A stretch of 13,082 nucleotides of DNA, from the NCBI GenBank assembly GCA_028565715.1, contig JAOXYC010177136.1, positions 1 to 13,082 on the forward strand. The letters are read 5' to 3'. Origin of the DNA: Phoronis pallida (taxonomy: Eukaryota; Phoronida; Phoronidae). The notes beneath the pieces are model-generated. The model was given only the letters and a program-made list of their open reading frames with translations. It was not told the DNA's origin and did not search any database. The translations under genes were made by a program, and so were the position numbers. This document shows, piece by piece, positions 1 through 7,349 of the stretch (the stretch's first letter is position 1; every line of letters starts with the position of its first letter).

Positions 1-196
1 GGCTTCTGGCATCATCAGTTGGTATGGGCAATGTGTGTGGAGATCAACACTTGAGAGGAATGCAGTTTGGGAAGGATTAGTGTGAATCCAGCCCAGCGTT
101 ATACGTTCTCTGTCGAGTTGGTATGCGAGAATGTCTTCTTCTCTCTCTACTGCACGCGAATTAACTGTTCCATGTTGTTCAGGGATTAGCAGATGT
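1..196 (-). CDS. STAMBP: Partial exon of AMSH/STAMBP-like JAMM deubiquitinase, with a changed zinc ligand
   Basis: The minus strand is open for 65 codons from an AG at 198-197 to the left edge. The translation matches the catalytic core of AMSH family endosomal deubiquitinases, zinc enzymes that cleave Lys63-linked ubiquitin on ESCRT cargo. Recognisable parts are HLLIPEQ (residues 1-7), an acidic EREED stretch (17-21), ITLGWIHTNP (32-41), TAFLSSVD (44-51) and LHTHC (52-56). JAMM enzymes need H-x-H-x7-S-x2-D. Here His38, Ser48 and Asp51 are kept, but the second His is Asn40 (codon 78-76, AAT). The His of LHTHC, part of the second AMSH zinc site, is kept. The family match stops at a plausible exon edge, but the acceptor has no pyrimidine tract. 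It may be a live exon of an inactive paralogue, a recent pseudogene, or a sequence error. The family call is strong; functional status is open. Confidence 0.8.
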
Positions 197-843
197 CTTA
201 TTTTATTTATTATTATTATTAATAACTGTTTTATTAGTTATATTGTTTTGTATTCTCTTAGAAATGGAAGAAATTTGTAATAGTACAATGACAAAAACCA
301 ATCAAATTAACAAAAAAGTTATATTGTTACTACAAATGTCTTTGTGAGTGTCGTGCCAGTATTGTTGTAAAGATAACATCGGTGTTTGGTGAAAGTTTAT
401 TGGAGAAACTCGTTGTTAACATAACATAACGTAACGAACGTAACAAAACGGTTAATTTAACAACTTAGCATAATCACAAAATATATTAGCGTATGGATCA
501 CAGATGGCTGAGAAATACGAACGTTAAATCTGCTTAAAAAATGAAAAGTGGCCGTTTTTTCAATATTTCCGAAATTTCTGTTTCAACTTTTTTGGTCAAA
601 TCCTCTTTAAAACTATACCTTAAAGCATATATGAAGTCATTTCTAGGATATCGAAACCAGAACCATAAAAAGCACGGAACCAGTCTTTGATGGCCTTGGC
701 GAAAGAGAGTTACATTCAATATTGTATGAATAGATGCCTTTAAAAATATGCATAAGGCGTATACATGACCATAACTTGAAAACAAATAGCAGTAAAAATC
801 GATGTTCTAATTGAACTCTAAATATTAAAACCTATGACATGAC
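197..843. other. Intergenic or intronic stretch without a supported gene
   Basis: This AT-rich stretch lies between the minus-strand JAMM exon and the plus-strand EGF gene. It holds a TTATT microsatellite (about 200-222), an AACATAACGTAACG-type simple repeat (about 419-450) and a weak small inverted repeat (about 274-346). An open minus-strand frame at 785-534 has no recognisable motif and no cysteine pattern. No promoter can be argued for. Confidence 0.5.
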
Positions 844-920
844 TATGAAGGCTGGGCTAAAATAACTGTGGCCTCAAGTGTGACTACTGTAGACTGAACA
901 ACTGTTACCGTGGTCATTGC
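844..920 (+). pseudogene. Truncated, frameshifted relic of a ShKT/EGF exon
   Basis: These 77 bases align with 997-1074 of the downstream exon at 58 of 78 positions, including a near-identical first 18 bases and an identical last 10. A one-base deletion shifts the frame after the YE-G-WAK codons. Past it, the frame keeps every cysteine of the intact copy (the C-x3-C-x2-C end of the ShKT domain, then C-x4-C of the EGF domain) without a stop. The relic ends abruptly in GGTCATTGC, directly followed by the T-rich tract and AG of the next exon. The N-terminal part of the ShKT domain and most of the EGF domain are absent. Kept cysteines despite about 25% divergence suggest it was a paralogous coding exon before being broken. 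A recent copy of the neighbour would be less diverged. Confidence 0.75.
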
Positions 921-937
921 TTTTTTATTTGTTGCAG

Positions 938-1150
938 TCTGCGCAAACAATGAAACCATCAACTGTGGTTCATACGGTGATGGTTGCATTAAACAATATG
1001 AAAGCTGGGCTAAAGAGAACTGTGCCCTCCACTGCGGACACTGCACATTAAAATATTGTAATCCTGGTCATTGCAAAAATGGCGGGACTTGCCACGGTGA
1101 AGATAAGTGCACTTGTGAACCAGGATATCACGGAGAAAGGTGTCAAGGAA
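938..1150 (+). CDS. Internal exon encoding ShKT + EGF-like domains (phase 1-1)
   Basis: The exon runs from TTTGTTGCAG (AG 936-937) to the donor GTATGT at 1151 and is 213 bp, 71 codons, phase 1 at both ends. The first half has the six cysteines of a ShKT domain with spacing C-x7-C-x6-C-x11-C-x3-C-x2-C, including WAKENC and CGHC. The second half is an EGF-like domain: CNPGHC, CKNGGTC, then C-x-C and EPGYHGERC. ShKT is a small disulfide module named after an anemone peptide, but it is common in ordinary secreted animal proteins. The Lys-Tyr pair linked to channel block in the namesake is not seen before the fourth cysteine, and fusion to EGF argues for a structural or binding role. No signal peptide or start lies in the window, so the 5' exons must be upstream. 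A stop follows just past the donor in the same frame, so splicing is required. Confidence 0.87.
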
Positions 1151-1184
1151 GTATGTAGAAAAAAAAGTAAAAAACGACGTGCAG

Positions 1185-1562
1185 TGCAAAGAAAACCAGA
1201 CAATGCCTGGGCTAGCGTGGCCTTATTCTGTCCAAACTTGGCCTAACGCGTTTTGGCAATTCTATCCGAGTTTTGACGCTGTTTAGTCGATTTTACCCAT
1301 TGTTGAGAAGTTGGCTTCAAAGCAGTTTTTTATCAATCATATTTCAAAATTGATTTATCATAAATCACGGAAATTACCAGAGATGAACAACTGTTTGTCA
1401 ATATCAGCAACCCAACATAATTCTTTGAGATATCAATGTCAAAATGTGGCTCAAAAGGTTGTTTATACGAAAAATGCCCAAGTTTAGACACAATGGACCC
1501 AGCGCTTTTTTCTGCACCGAGAATATGGCCAACATAGCCAAACCTGTCTGGTTTTCTTTGCA
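1185..1562. repeat. Inverted repeat with perfect 18-bp outer arms
   Basis: The 18-mer starting TGCAAAGAAAACC at 1185-1202 occurs exactly, reverse complemented, at 1545-1562. Similarity continues inward for roughly 100 bases per arm in diverged form (for example AAACTTGG in both arms). It starts 34 bp after the donor of the first EGF exon. It looks like a decayed fold-back element. No target duplication is visible, so the outer limits are uncertain. Confidence 0.6.
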
Positions 1563-1651
1563 ATTTACTGTATCCACCCTATTATATTTCTCGTACAGCT
1601 TTTTGATTGTAATCGTTTCAAAATACGATATATGAGTGACAATGTGTTAGG

Positions 1652-1830
1652 TTGGGCGGACCCTCGGTCGGGCGTTTGGTTTTTAATTATGTTTTTTGTA
1701 TTTGATTGGGCGGACCTTCGGTCGGGTGTTTGGTTTGTTATTTGTTGTGTTTGGTTGGGTGGACCCTCGGGTCGGATGGGGGGGGTGCGTTCGCACCCAC
1801 TGCAACCCCCCCCCCCCCTGGCTACGGGCT
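1652..1830 (+). repeat. Three imperfect TTGGGCGGACCCTCGG units, then G-run, hairpin and C-run
   Basis: Copies of TTGGGCGGACC(C/T)TCGGTCGGG begin at 1652, 1706 and 1755, so spacing is 54 and 49 bp, each linked by GTTTGGTTT-rich sequence. The last is followed by eight G (1778-1785), a perfect 7-bp hairpin GGGTGCG-TT-CGCACCC (1783-1798), 13 C (1806-1818) and CTGGCTACGGGC. From memory, a C-run plus CTGGCTACGGGC-type sequence is common at transposon ends in invertebrate genomes. I cannot identify the family. Confidence 0.6.
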
Positions 1831-1918
1831 TGGGCCGGCGCTAGAATTCAAATATAGCTGTTTAAGCGCATGCGCAGTTTTAAAACATTTGTTATAATAA
1901 TTGTGATTGGTCGACTTG

Positions 1919-2079
1919 TAACGCCGTTAAAACTCGTTTTAACGGCGTTATGAACGGTGTTAAAACGATTATAACGGGCCGTTATGAACGACGTGAAACT
2001 ATTTTAACGGCGTTAATACGATTTTATAACAGCGTTATGAACGGCGTTAAAACGATTTCAATGGCGTTATGAACGGCGA
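1919..2079 (+). repeat. Minisatellite, unit about 32 bp, built from AACGGCGTT and its complement
   Basis: About five degenerate units of the form TTTTAACGGCGTTATGAACG-GCGTTAAAACGA run in tandem. Each contains AACGGCGTT; the array opens with the reverse complement AACGCCGTT, so units can fold on each other. One unit carries an expanded AACGGGCCGTTAT. It is noncoding and intronic. Confidence 0.7.
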
Positions 2080-2717
2080 CACTTTCACCCGAGTGGCCTG
2101 CGATATATTTCTGCCAGAAAAGCGGCACTTCTTTAGTCTTTCTTCGTTTTTATTGGTTTTAACGTTATCCGTGAAAATCTTTCTTGGTGCTCTAATCATG
2201 ACGTTTGAGAGTCCTGCGATCAATTTTCAGGATACAGGTTTGAAAAGAATACTATCACTGTATTGATTATGTTAGATCTACTGTTTGTTCTCAATAGATG
2301 TCGGTAGTAGTTTGTAGCCTTCGCGCACTGTCAGCGAGGCTTGTTCACACCTATTATGTTACCCCACTATGTCCAAGTGTTATGTAAAATCATTTCCCGC
2401 ATTTCATGTTGTAATTTCACTTTTGCTCCATCGATGAAAGATGACTGTCGTGTATACAGAGCTTACATGTATGATCAAAAACATTGTTGTTGTTCTAATC
2501 TTAATAAGTTTTGGGGAACCTATTCACCACCTTGAAGCCCAGGAGAGAAATCAAATTCGACAGTATGAGAAGTGTCTCATTCGCCCGCTTAAAAACACGG
2601 AATGGTCATTATAGTCAAAAAGGTATGAAGTATTTTTTATGAGCGTCGTATCTTCACGTTTCAAAAAGGACAGAAAACACATGATTGTAAACATAAACAA
2701 AATTAATCAAAGCACTT
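2080..2717. other. Intron sequence with no supported feature
   Basis: This is intron between the minisatellite and the next fold-back element. I looked for EGF-type cysteine spacing next to AG/GT sites, tRNA boxes and long repeats and found none. Short open frames at 2069-2266 and 2341-2535 have no recognisable domain. Confidence 0.5.
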
Positions 2718-3195
2718 TGATAATTTTGCGAAAAGAAATCAGGAAACTATGAAGTTTCAATATGAGAGGTGAAGAAAAAAGCGACATTTTAGCCGTTTCA
2801 ATAGAATATTGCATATTTTTCTACATTATCTAATCAATATTTTCATGTTTGTAAAATAAAAAGCTCAAATGTGTCATTATTTCGAAAGAACTATTAATTA
2901 ATGTTTCTTTGAAATGAAGGTATTTTGATGAAATTTCATTGACAATATTTGAGTTACGATATTTGAAATAAGATTTTTAAATTAAAAATGTCACAATTAA
3001 AAAAAGTGCATTGTTTTAGTAAAGAATGTTTTGTTAAAGAATAATTACATACTTAAGCTTTTTGTTTACAAAAATGAAAATTATAATGTGATATTCCGGT
3101 CTTTTATGAAAACAACTCAAATGGCATTTTTGTTTTCATTAGCTGTCAATTTTGAAACGTAATAGTTCCATGATTCCTTTTCAGAAATTAATAGC
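2718..3195. mobile_element. Decayed fold-back (MITE-like) element, about 480 bp
   Basis: The two halves are imperfect reverse complements around about 2957. The reverse complement of 2724-2760 aligns with 3151-3187 over about 37 bases with few mismatches (TTGAAAC, ATAGTT, TGATT, CTTTTC shared). Further in, AGCTTTTT-TTTACAAA-ATGAAAAT is shared between the complement of about 2840-2866 and 3056-3080. No open frame or cysteine-rich exon lies inside. Edges are approximate and no target duplication was found, so family and age are not assigned. Confidence 0.6.
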
Positions 3196-3207
3196 GGACA
3201 ACCCGGT

Positions 3208-3880
3208 GGCCGTCTTCATGCCATACGGTCAATCCGTATTCGAAATAAGAACTTAGCTAAAACTTGTCCACACCTTACCCATGAACTTCCTTAGTCGACT
3301 CGGATTTGATCCCTTGGCCATTTCAGATCGGCAAACCAACCGATTGGTCAACTAAGTTGACAACCATGATTATGAAACCAATGACAGAAGTGCTTTTAAA
3401 AAATTCTGTCCGATGTAGGTAGCATCAATCTATTGCCAAATCATTTTTATGACAATGGATTTAACCGAAGTAAAACGTCTTTCTCAGGCTTTGTTGAGAT
3501 ATATCAAGTGCTGTCTATACTGAAGCAGTAATCAGTGATTTGAATTCACCCTTGGCGTGGGTTTATAAAACAAAGTCTCCTAAAATACTGCATAGTTTGA
3601 ACGTGTTCACGCCTGCAGTCTGATGTCGCGACTGCTCGACGCCGATAAGCCTTTTTTCATCATCAAAATGCTATTGTTTTTCTATCGGATGTTGTATTGC
3701 TGATTATGTTTCAACTAACAACTTTTACTGTTCTTGTTTTATCTTAAAAACTTTATCCATTTTTGGTGACATCTCAAACCTACGCCGCAGGCGTAAATTT
3801 TACATTAGACTCAACGGCAGATCATGCAGTCAATTTTGATGAAAATTAGTTCTTCGCATTCAAGGCAGTGCTTTATTATC
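3208..3880 (+). repeat. Segmental repeat, copy 1 (uninterrupted)
   Basis: Ordered blocks match copy 2 at 4239-6060 in the same orientation. They are GGCCGTCTTCATG...CGAAATAAGAA (3208 on, matching 4239), GGATTTAACCGAAGTAAAACG (3458, matching 4388), GTGATTTGAATTCACCCT (3535, matching 4485), GTGTTCACGCC...GATGTCGCG...CTCGACGCCGA (3603, matching 4956) and GGTGAC...CTACGCCGCAGGCGTAAAT (3765, matching 5950). The offsets step up in two jumps, placing two insertions in copy 2. The unit may be a tandem duplication or two copies of an unknown dispersed element. Confidence 0.75.
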
Positions 3881-4238
3881 ATATAAGCGACTCCAAGCCG
3901 AAACCTGGAATCGTCTGGGAAGTCATATTGTTCTGATAACAATGCCACACTAAATTGACACTATATCTACGCGACCGTCTTTGTTATGGTTTACAATAGC
4001 AATTAGTTACGCAATATCCCGTCTTTTGTCAACGACATTCCTCAGTCCTTATTTCTGTCGGCGCCTTCAAAAGACTAATCCCTTAATCCCTTAATTATAG
4101 CTTCTTCCATTCGAGATTCACGCGAACTGGTTTACAATGAAAAACAATTACGATATAATCTCACGACATTAGCACTAACTTCGCGCTAAAGTAGAGGTAA
4201 CGAACAACAGGAGGACTTCGGGGTTTCGGCCTCTTGCT
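3881..4238. other. Spacer between the two segmental repeat copies
   Basis: This is intron sequence of low information. The only structure I see is a short AATCCCTT duplication at about 4077-4092. No exon, tRNA or terminal repeat is supported. Confidence 0.5.
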
Positions 4239-4540
4239 GGCCGTCTTTATGGTTAACCCGTACTCGAAATAAGAATTTAACTGGAACTTTCCCTTACCTT
4301 CCTACCCTTCAACTTCCGTTGTCGACTGTTCGTTTGGAGCAGGTAGCTACAACCTAGGGCCAAAACATTTTTTGTTTGAATGAGCGTGGATTTAACCAAA
4401 GTTAAACGTATTTTCCAGCCTTGTTGAATAATAAAACGATTTTCATGAATTTTAAAAATGTCAACTCCGGTTTATACAGAAGAAGTGATTTGAATTCACC
4501 CTAGGCCCTGTTTTTTCAACAATGTCTCCTATTAACAATA

Positions 4541-4936
4541 GAGGCTTTTCACATGACGTCAAACACGTTTGATTGACATGTGTTGGTGTCCAGAAACAAG
4601 GAATTGTGGGTATAATGCGCGATAAGAATCGATTGTCTGCTAGCAAGTTGAACTGGTTGACCACTGTGCTTTGAAATGATTATTGTTCTCCTCAAACACG
4701 GTAATAAGTGCTGAAAAAAAAATGTTATGCACCGATAATCGGTGTTCATATTCCGCATAATTTCTGACTTTAAAGGCTGGTGAAATTAACACAATGGAGG
4801 TAAATAAAGTACTACAAATACATTGCGAGTAATGATGACGCGGGAACTAAGGACACCAAGATGTCTGCCGCCTGGTCTCCTCACTGAATTTTCGCTAGAC
4901 AACCATGCAGTTGACACAAATTGAGTGAAAACCCTC
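4541..4936. mobile_element. TIR element with TA target duplication, 396 bp
   Basis: The ends are GAGGCTTTTCAC (4541-4552) and GTGAAAACCCTC (4925-4936), inverted repeats with one mismatch over 12 bp. Dinucleotide TA flanks both sides (4539-4540 and 4937-4938). It interrupts segmental copy 2. In copy 1 the same place reads as an uninterrupted site between TCTCCT and GTGTTCACGCC, which independently supports insertion. Beyond the TIR, TGACGTCA-like sequence follows on the left. It encodes no transposase, so it is non-autonomous. TA duplication is typical of Tc1/mariner-type elements, but the family is not proven. Confidence 0.72.
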
Positions 4937-5130
4937 TATACCGCATTTTTCGAATGTGTTCACGCCCGACAGTCAGATCTCCGATGTCGCGTCCTCGACG
5001 CCGACTTGTATTTTTTTTTTCATTTAAAGCCGCGTTTTCGGTCACGTTTACATCTTACCAAAACACGAAAAACAAGACAGCTCTACTCCAAGTTTTCACA
5101 TCTATAATATTTAAGTACCATATGAAAATG

Positions 5131-5167
5131 TCTGTCTGTCCGTCTTTCCGTCTGCCCGTCTTTCCGC
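5131..5167 (+). repeat. Pyrimidine-rich (C)CGTCTTT/CTGTC simple repeat
   Basis: Units TCTGTCTGTC, CGTCTTTC, CGTCTGCC and CGTCTTTC follow one another with period about 8. It lies just upstream of the CpG-rich array. Confidence 0.6.
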
Positions 5168-5287
5168 AAGTTTTGACAGCGCCAAGCGCTGGAACAGTCG
5201 AGGTGACTCAAAGTGACGAGTAGACTCTACTACAGCCCCTTCGACTCAGGTCGAGGTCGTTTTCAACGACTGGCTGAGTTGAGTCTA

Positions 5288-5545
5288 AGTGACGAGGTGT
5301 GTATGTGCATGTGCAAAGCACGCGCACACCCCGCGTGGTAAAAGTCGAGGTTGTTCAAGGCAATGGGTTGTACATGTGCACAGGGTTTGCACGTGCGAAG
5401 CACGCGCACACCCCGCACGGGCAAGAGCACACGAAGCGCGGGAAAAGACGGTAAAAGTCGAGGTGGGTCAAGGTAACGGGGTAGGCATGCGCAAGGGTTG
5501 GGCACGTGCGAAGCATGCGCAAACCCCGCGGCGAAGCGCGGGTCA
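5288..5545 (+). repeat. CpG-rich degenerate tandem array, three units
   Basis: The core GTGC(G/A)AAGCA(C/T)GCGCA(C/A)ACCCCGC occurs at 5311-5334, 5393-5416 and 5506-5529, spacing 82 and 113 bp. AAAAGTCGAGGT opens units at 5340 and 5453, exactly 113 bp apart. ACGAAGCGCGGG or its variant GCGAAGCGCGGG recurs at about 5431 and 5531. The array is far richer in G, C and CpG than the AT-rich intron around it, so it is either recent or protected from methylation-driven decay. It is noncoding as far as I can tell. Confidence 0.7.
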
Positions 5546-5643
5546 CACATCTAGTACATGTATATTTGTGATAAAACGTGCAACTTGTGTGGTACACGCG
5601 GTCGTACACACATTTTTCGTTCAGTATATTTCGCAACACGAAG

Positions 5644-5693
5644 TAGTTTTCGAGTGTCACGTGATTTAAAAATCACGTGACACTTGAAAACTA
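5644..5693. repeat. Near-perfect 24-bp palindrome with two TCACGTGA sites
   Basis: Arms 5644-5667 and 5670-5693 pair at 23 of 24 positions with a 2-bp centre; the one mismatch is G/T. Each arm contains TCACGTGA (5657-5664, 5673-5680), an extended E-box of the kind bound by bHLH-zip factors. It may be a cruciform-forming relic of a mobile element. A regulatory role is only possible, not shown. Confidence 0.75.
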
Positions 5694-6221
5694 ACGGCTC
5701 GATTGTTTTTCGTGCTGACAGAATGAACTAGGAATCTGCGGTTTGGCATCACATCTCTAAAACACGACGGAGTTCTTATTAGTTTGGCTCTATGCATTGT
5801 TCATAACATCAACCGAATACAATCCTGATCCACCAAAAAACACAATTTGTTTAGAAAACGATAATGCATCTTTAAACGAAATATGAGTTACATCAGATTT
5901 GAAATAACAACTTGGTTCATGTTTTACTTAATTGTCTTTATTTATTTTTGGTGACTAATCTCAAAGCTACGCCGCAGGCGTAAATCTTGCATAAGACCAT
6001 GCAGTTGGGTGTGATAGATATTAGTGTTGTTCGCATTTAAGGCATTATATGCATTATTACTATATTAAATTGATTTTATTTCGTTCATAAAACCTCATTA
6101 TTATTATACGCTTTTACTATCCTCCTTGAAATGTGAAAACGCGACGCCGATGAAAAAAACATTCTATACTTTTTTGACTAGTTAGATTTTGAGATAAGAA
6201 GCCGTCGTTCTCATCTGACTA

Positions 6222-6504
6222 CAAAAAAGGGAGTAGATGCCAATGTGACTTCTTTTTATGTGCTCCTTGAAGTTGACAAGAACATGTTGGGGACATTCCA
6301 GACTCACTGTGATCTTTCTGCAAGTTTGCGAAGATTGTTAAGACGAATTGTGTTTTGATATCTAATGCCCCGGTTACACGGTCACTTTTTCGGTTGGAAA
6401 TTTCGCCCGGAACAACTTGCTCCGGGGTAAATTTACACCCGAAAAAGTGACCGTCTGACCGATGCATAACGATGAAAACACATTCGCTTCTGCTCCCTTT
6501 TTTG
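6222..6504. mobile_element. TIR element with 5-bp GACTA target duplication, 283 bp
   Basis: Terminal inverted repeats at 6222-6247 and 6479-6504 match at 23 of 26 positions and start CAAAAAAGGGAG. The flanking pentamer GACTA is present on both sides (6217-6221 and 6505-6509), the signature of a transposition event. No transposase is encoded. A separate strong hairpin (6365-6467) lies inside. I do not assign a superfamily. Confidence 0.75.
6365..6467. repeat. 103-nt hairpin nested in the 6222-6504 element
   Basis: The arms fold around 6416. ACGGTCACTTTTTCGG (6378-6393) is exactly complementary to 6439-6454, with good but imperfect pairing further out (to 6365/6467) and further in (AAATTT, CCGGA). 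Its centre differs from that of the outer TIRs, so it is an internal stem or a second element inserted into the first. Confidence 0.7.
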
Positions 6505-6784
6505 GACTAACTGTAGTATATAGTTTATCTTACTAGATATCAGGGAGCATATCGGTCTTCGATTAAAGGTCAGATTTTTTGATGGAGGTTGGAAAGTGCT
6601 TAATCAGCAAATAATTGTTTTTGGTCAACGGACAATTATACTAAATTTCTTTTCCGTGAATCTTTTAAAGTTTATAGGTAAATTATATCTTTTATTTCAA
6701 TGTTTTATTCTTATTTTAATTTGGTATACGTGTACTTGATATACCCCATAACTTTCCATATATAACTTATTTGCACAATTTCAG

Positions 6785-6880
6785 CATGCTCACCGGGATT
6801 TTGCGGAGATCACGGCGTGTGTATTGGTGATAACCAGTGTGATTGTGATCTAGGATATTGGGGTGATAATTGTGAAAATG
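6785..6880 (+). CDS. Internal exon encoding one EGF-like domain (phase 1-1)
   Basis: The acceptor is CACAATTTCAG (AG 6783-6784) and the donor is GTAAGG at 6881. The exon is 96 bp and phase 1 at both ends. It encodes CSPGFC, GDHGVC, IGDNQC, DC and DLGYWGDNC, an EGF-like domain with spacing C-x4-C-x5-C-x5-C-x-C-x8-C and the usual G-Y/W-x-G turn before the last cysteine. Asp and Asn before the fourth cysteine recur in the next exons (GDNNC, GDNQC). The canonical calcium-binding EGF signature at the domain start is not seen. It lies 5.6 kb after the ShKT/EGF exon, between the 6222-6504 element and an unidentified broken frame. Confidence 0.88.
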
Positions 6881-6977
6881 GTAAGGTTAAATTGAGAAAT
6901 AACGGGTTCATTTCACCTAAAGAAAACCCTTGTGTTTATATGCTCTGCGCGTACAACAAGTAAACTAAAAGTGCACG

Positions 6978-7349
6978 ATGAATTACTTTGCATGGAAATG
7001 GTCTGGTACACCTATGGGTCTGCCCTTGACTGGTTGGGGGCATAAGACCGCAGTTCGGAGGTGTCTGCTCAAGGAAAAGAACATCAATTGCTATGAGAGG
7101 TCAGTTTGCTGGACGTGATACAGAGGGAAGCATCTACCAGGTCTTAAACCACAGTTGCAATGCTTCCCTGCTGATGTCTTTGTGGTGCACTTTGCATTGG
7201 ATAACATCTTGAGTCCGCATGTGGAAGTCGATGACATCTGCTGGGGCGCCTCCCAATTCAACTTGGGCCAGTTTCAGTATTCGGCCCCCAAAACTGACGG
7301 GAGGTATATTGCTGATGATGTGAACTTGCTACTGAGACAGGCAACGTAG
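6978..7349 (+). pseudogene. Unidentified broken coding-like segment
   Basis: A GC-richer island in AT-rich intron reads as protein in three successive frames. From ATG 6978 a frame runs 46 codons to TGA 7116-7118 (starting MNYFAWKWSGTP). An overlapping frame shows AMRGQFAGRDTEGSIYQV (about 7091-7144). A third runs to TAG at 7349 (LQCFPADVFVVHFALDN, later WGASQFNLGQF and ADDVNLLLRQ). Composition, long open runs and the smooth hand-over between frames suggest one reading frame broken by two small indels. I do not recognise the family. No flanking splice sites fit the EGF exons. It ends 86 bp before the large fold-back element. It may be a gene fragment or a transposon protein remnant. Confidence 0.35.

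Larger units (their letters stand above)
5040..5910. other. About 830-870 bp insertion in copy 2, of unknown type
   Basis: This stretch has no counterpart in copy 1. It contains a CCGTCTTT-type pyrimidine repeat, a CpG-rich tandem array and a near-perfect E-box palindrome, listed separately. I could not find terminal inverted repeats or a target duplication, so edges are set by where similarity to copy 1 stops and resumes. Open frames across the array on both strands are caused by its low stop-codon content. Confidence 0.5.
4239..6060 (+). repeat. Segmental repeat, copy 2 (interrupted by two insertions)
   Basis: This is the counterpart of 3208-3880. The offset between copies is about 930-1030 in the first blocks, 1353 at GTGTTCACGCC (4956) and 2185 at GGTGAC...GCCGCAGGCG (5950). 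Copy 2 has therefore gained about 400 bp at 4541-4936 and about 830 bp between roughly 5040 and 5910. Both copies keep the small palindrome TACGCC-GCA-GGCGTA. Divergence in the aligned blocks is considerable, with many small indels, so the duplication is not recent. Confidence 0.75.

Noticed and set aside
843-1046. Minus-strand open frame of 67 codons
   Set aside because: It is the antisense shadow of the relic and the ShKT/EGF exon, whose plus-strand reading explains the sequence better.
938-1072. ShKT domain read as a venom peptide gene
   Set aside because: It is one module fused to EGF in a multi-exon gene, with no signal or propeptide in the exon and no Lys-Tyr pair at the usual place; a structural extracellular domain is the better reading.
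1333-1563. Minus-strand open frame of 76 codons starting MQRKPDRFGY
   Set aside because: It lies inside the inverted repeat 1185-1562 and no known domain is visible. I prefer the repeat explanation, though a decayed transposon protein cannot be excluded.
5263-5669. Open frames of about 95-126 codons on both strands
   Set aside because: They arise from the stop-poor CpG-rich tandem array, are open on both strands and are rich in Ala, Arg, His and Cys repeats, without domain signs.
6219-6467. Minus-strand open frame of 82 codons
   Set aside because: It coincides with the 6222-6504 TIR element and its internal hairpin; no domain is recognisable.
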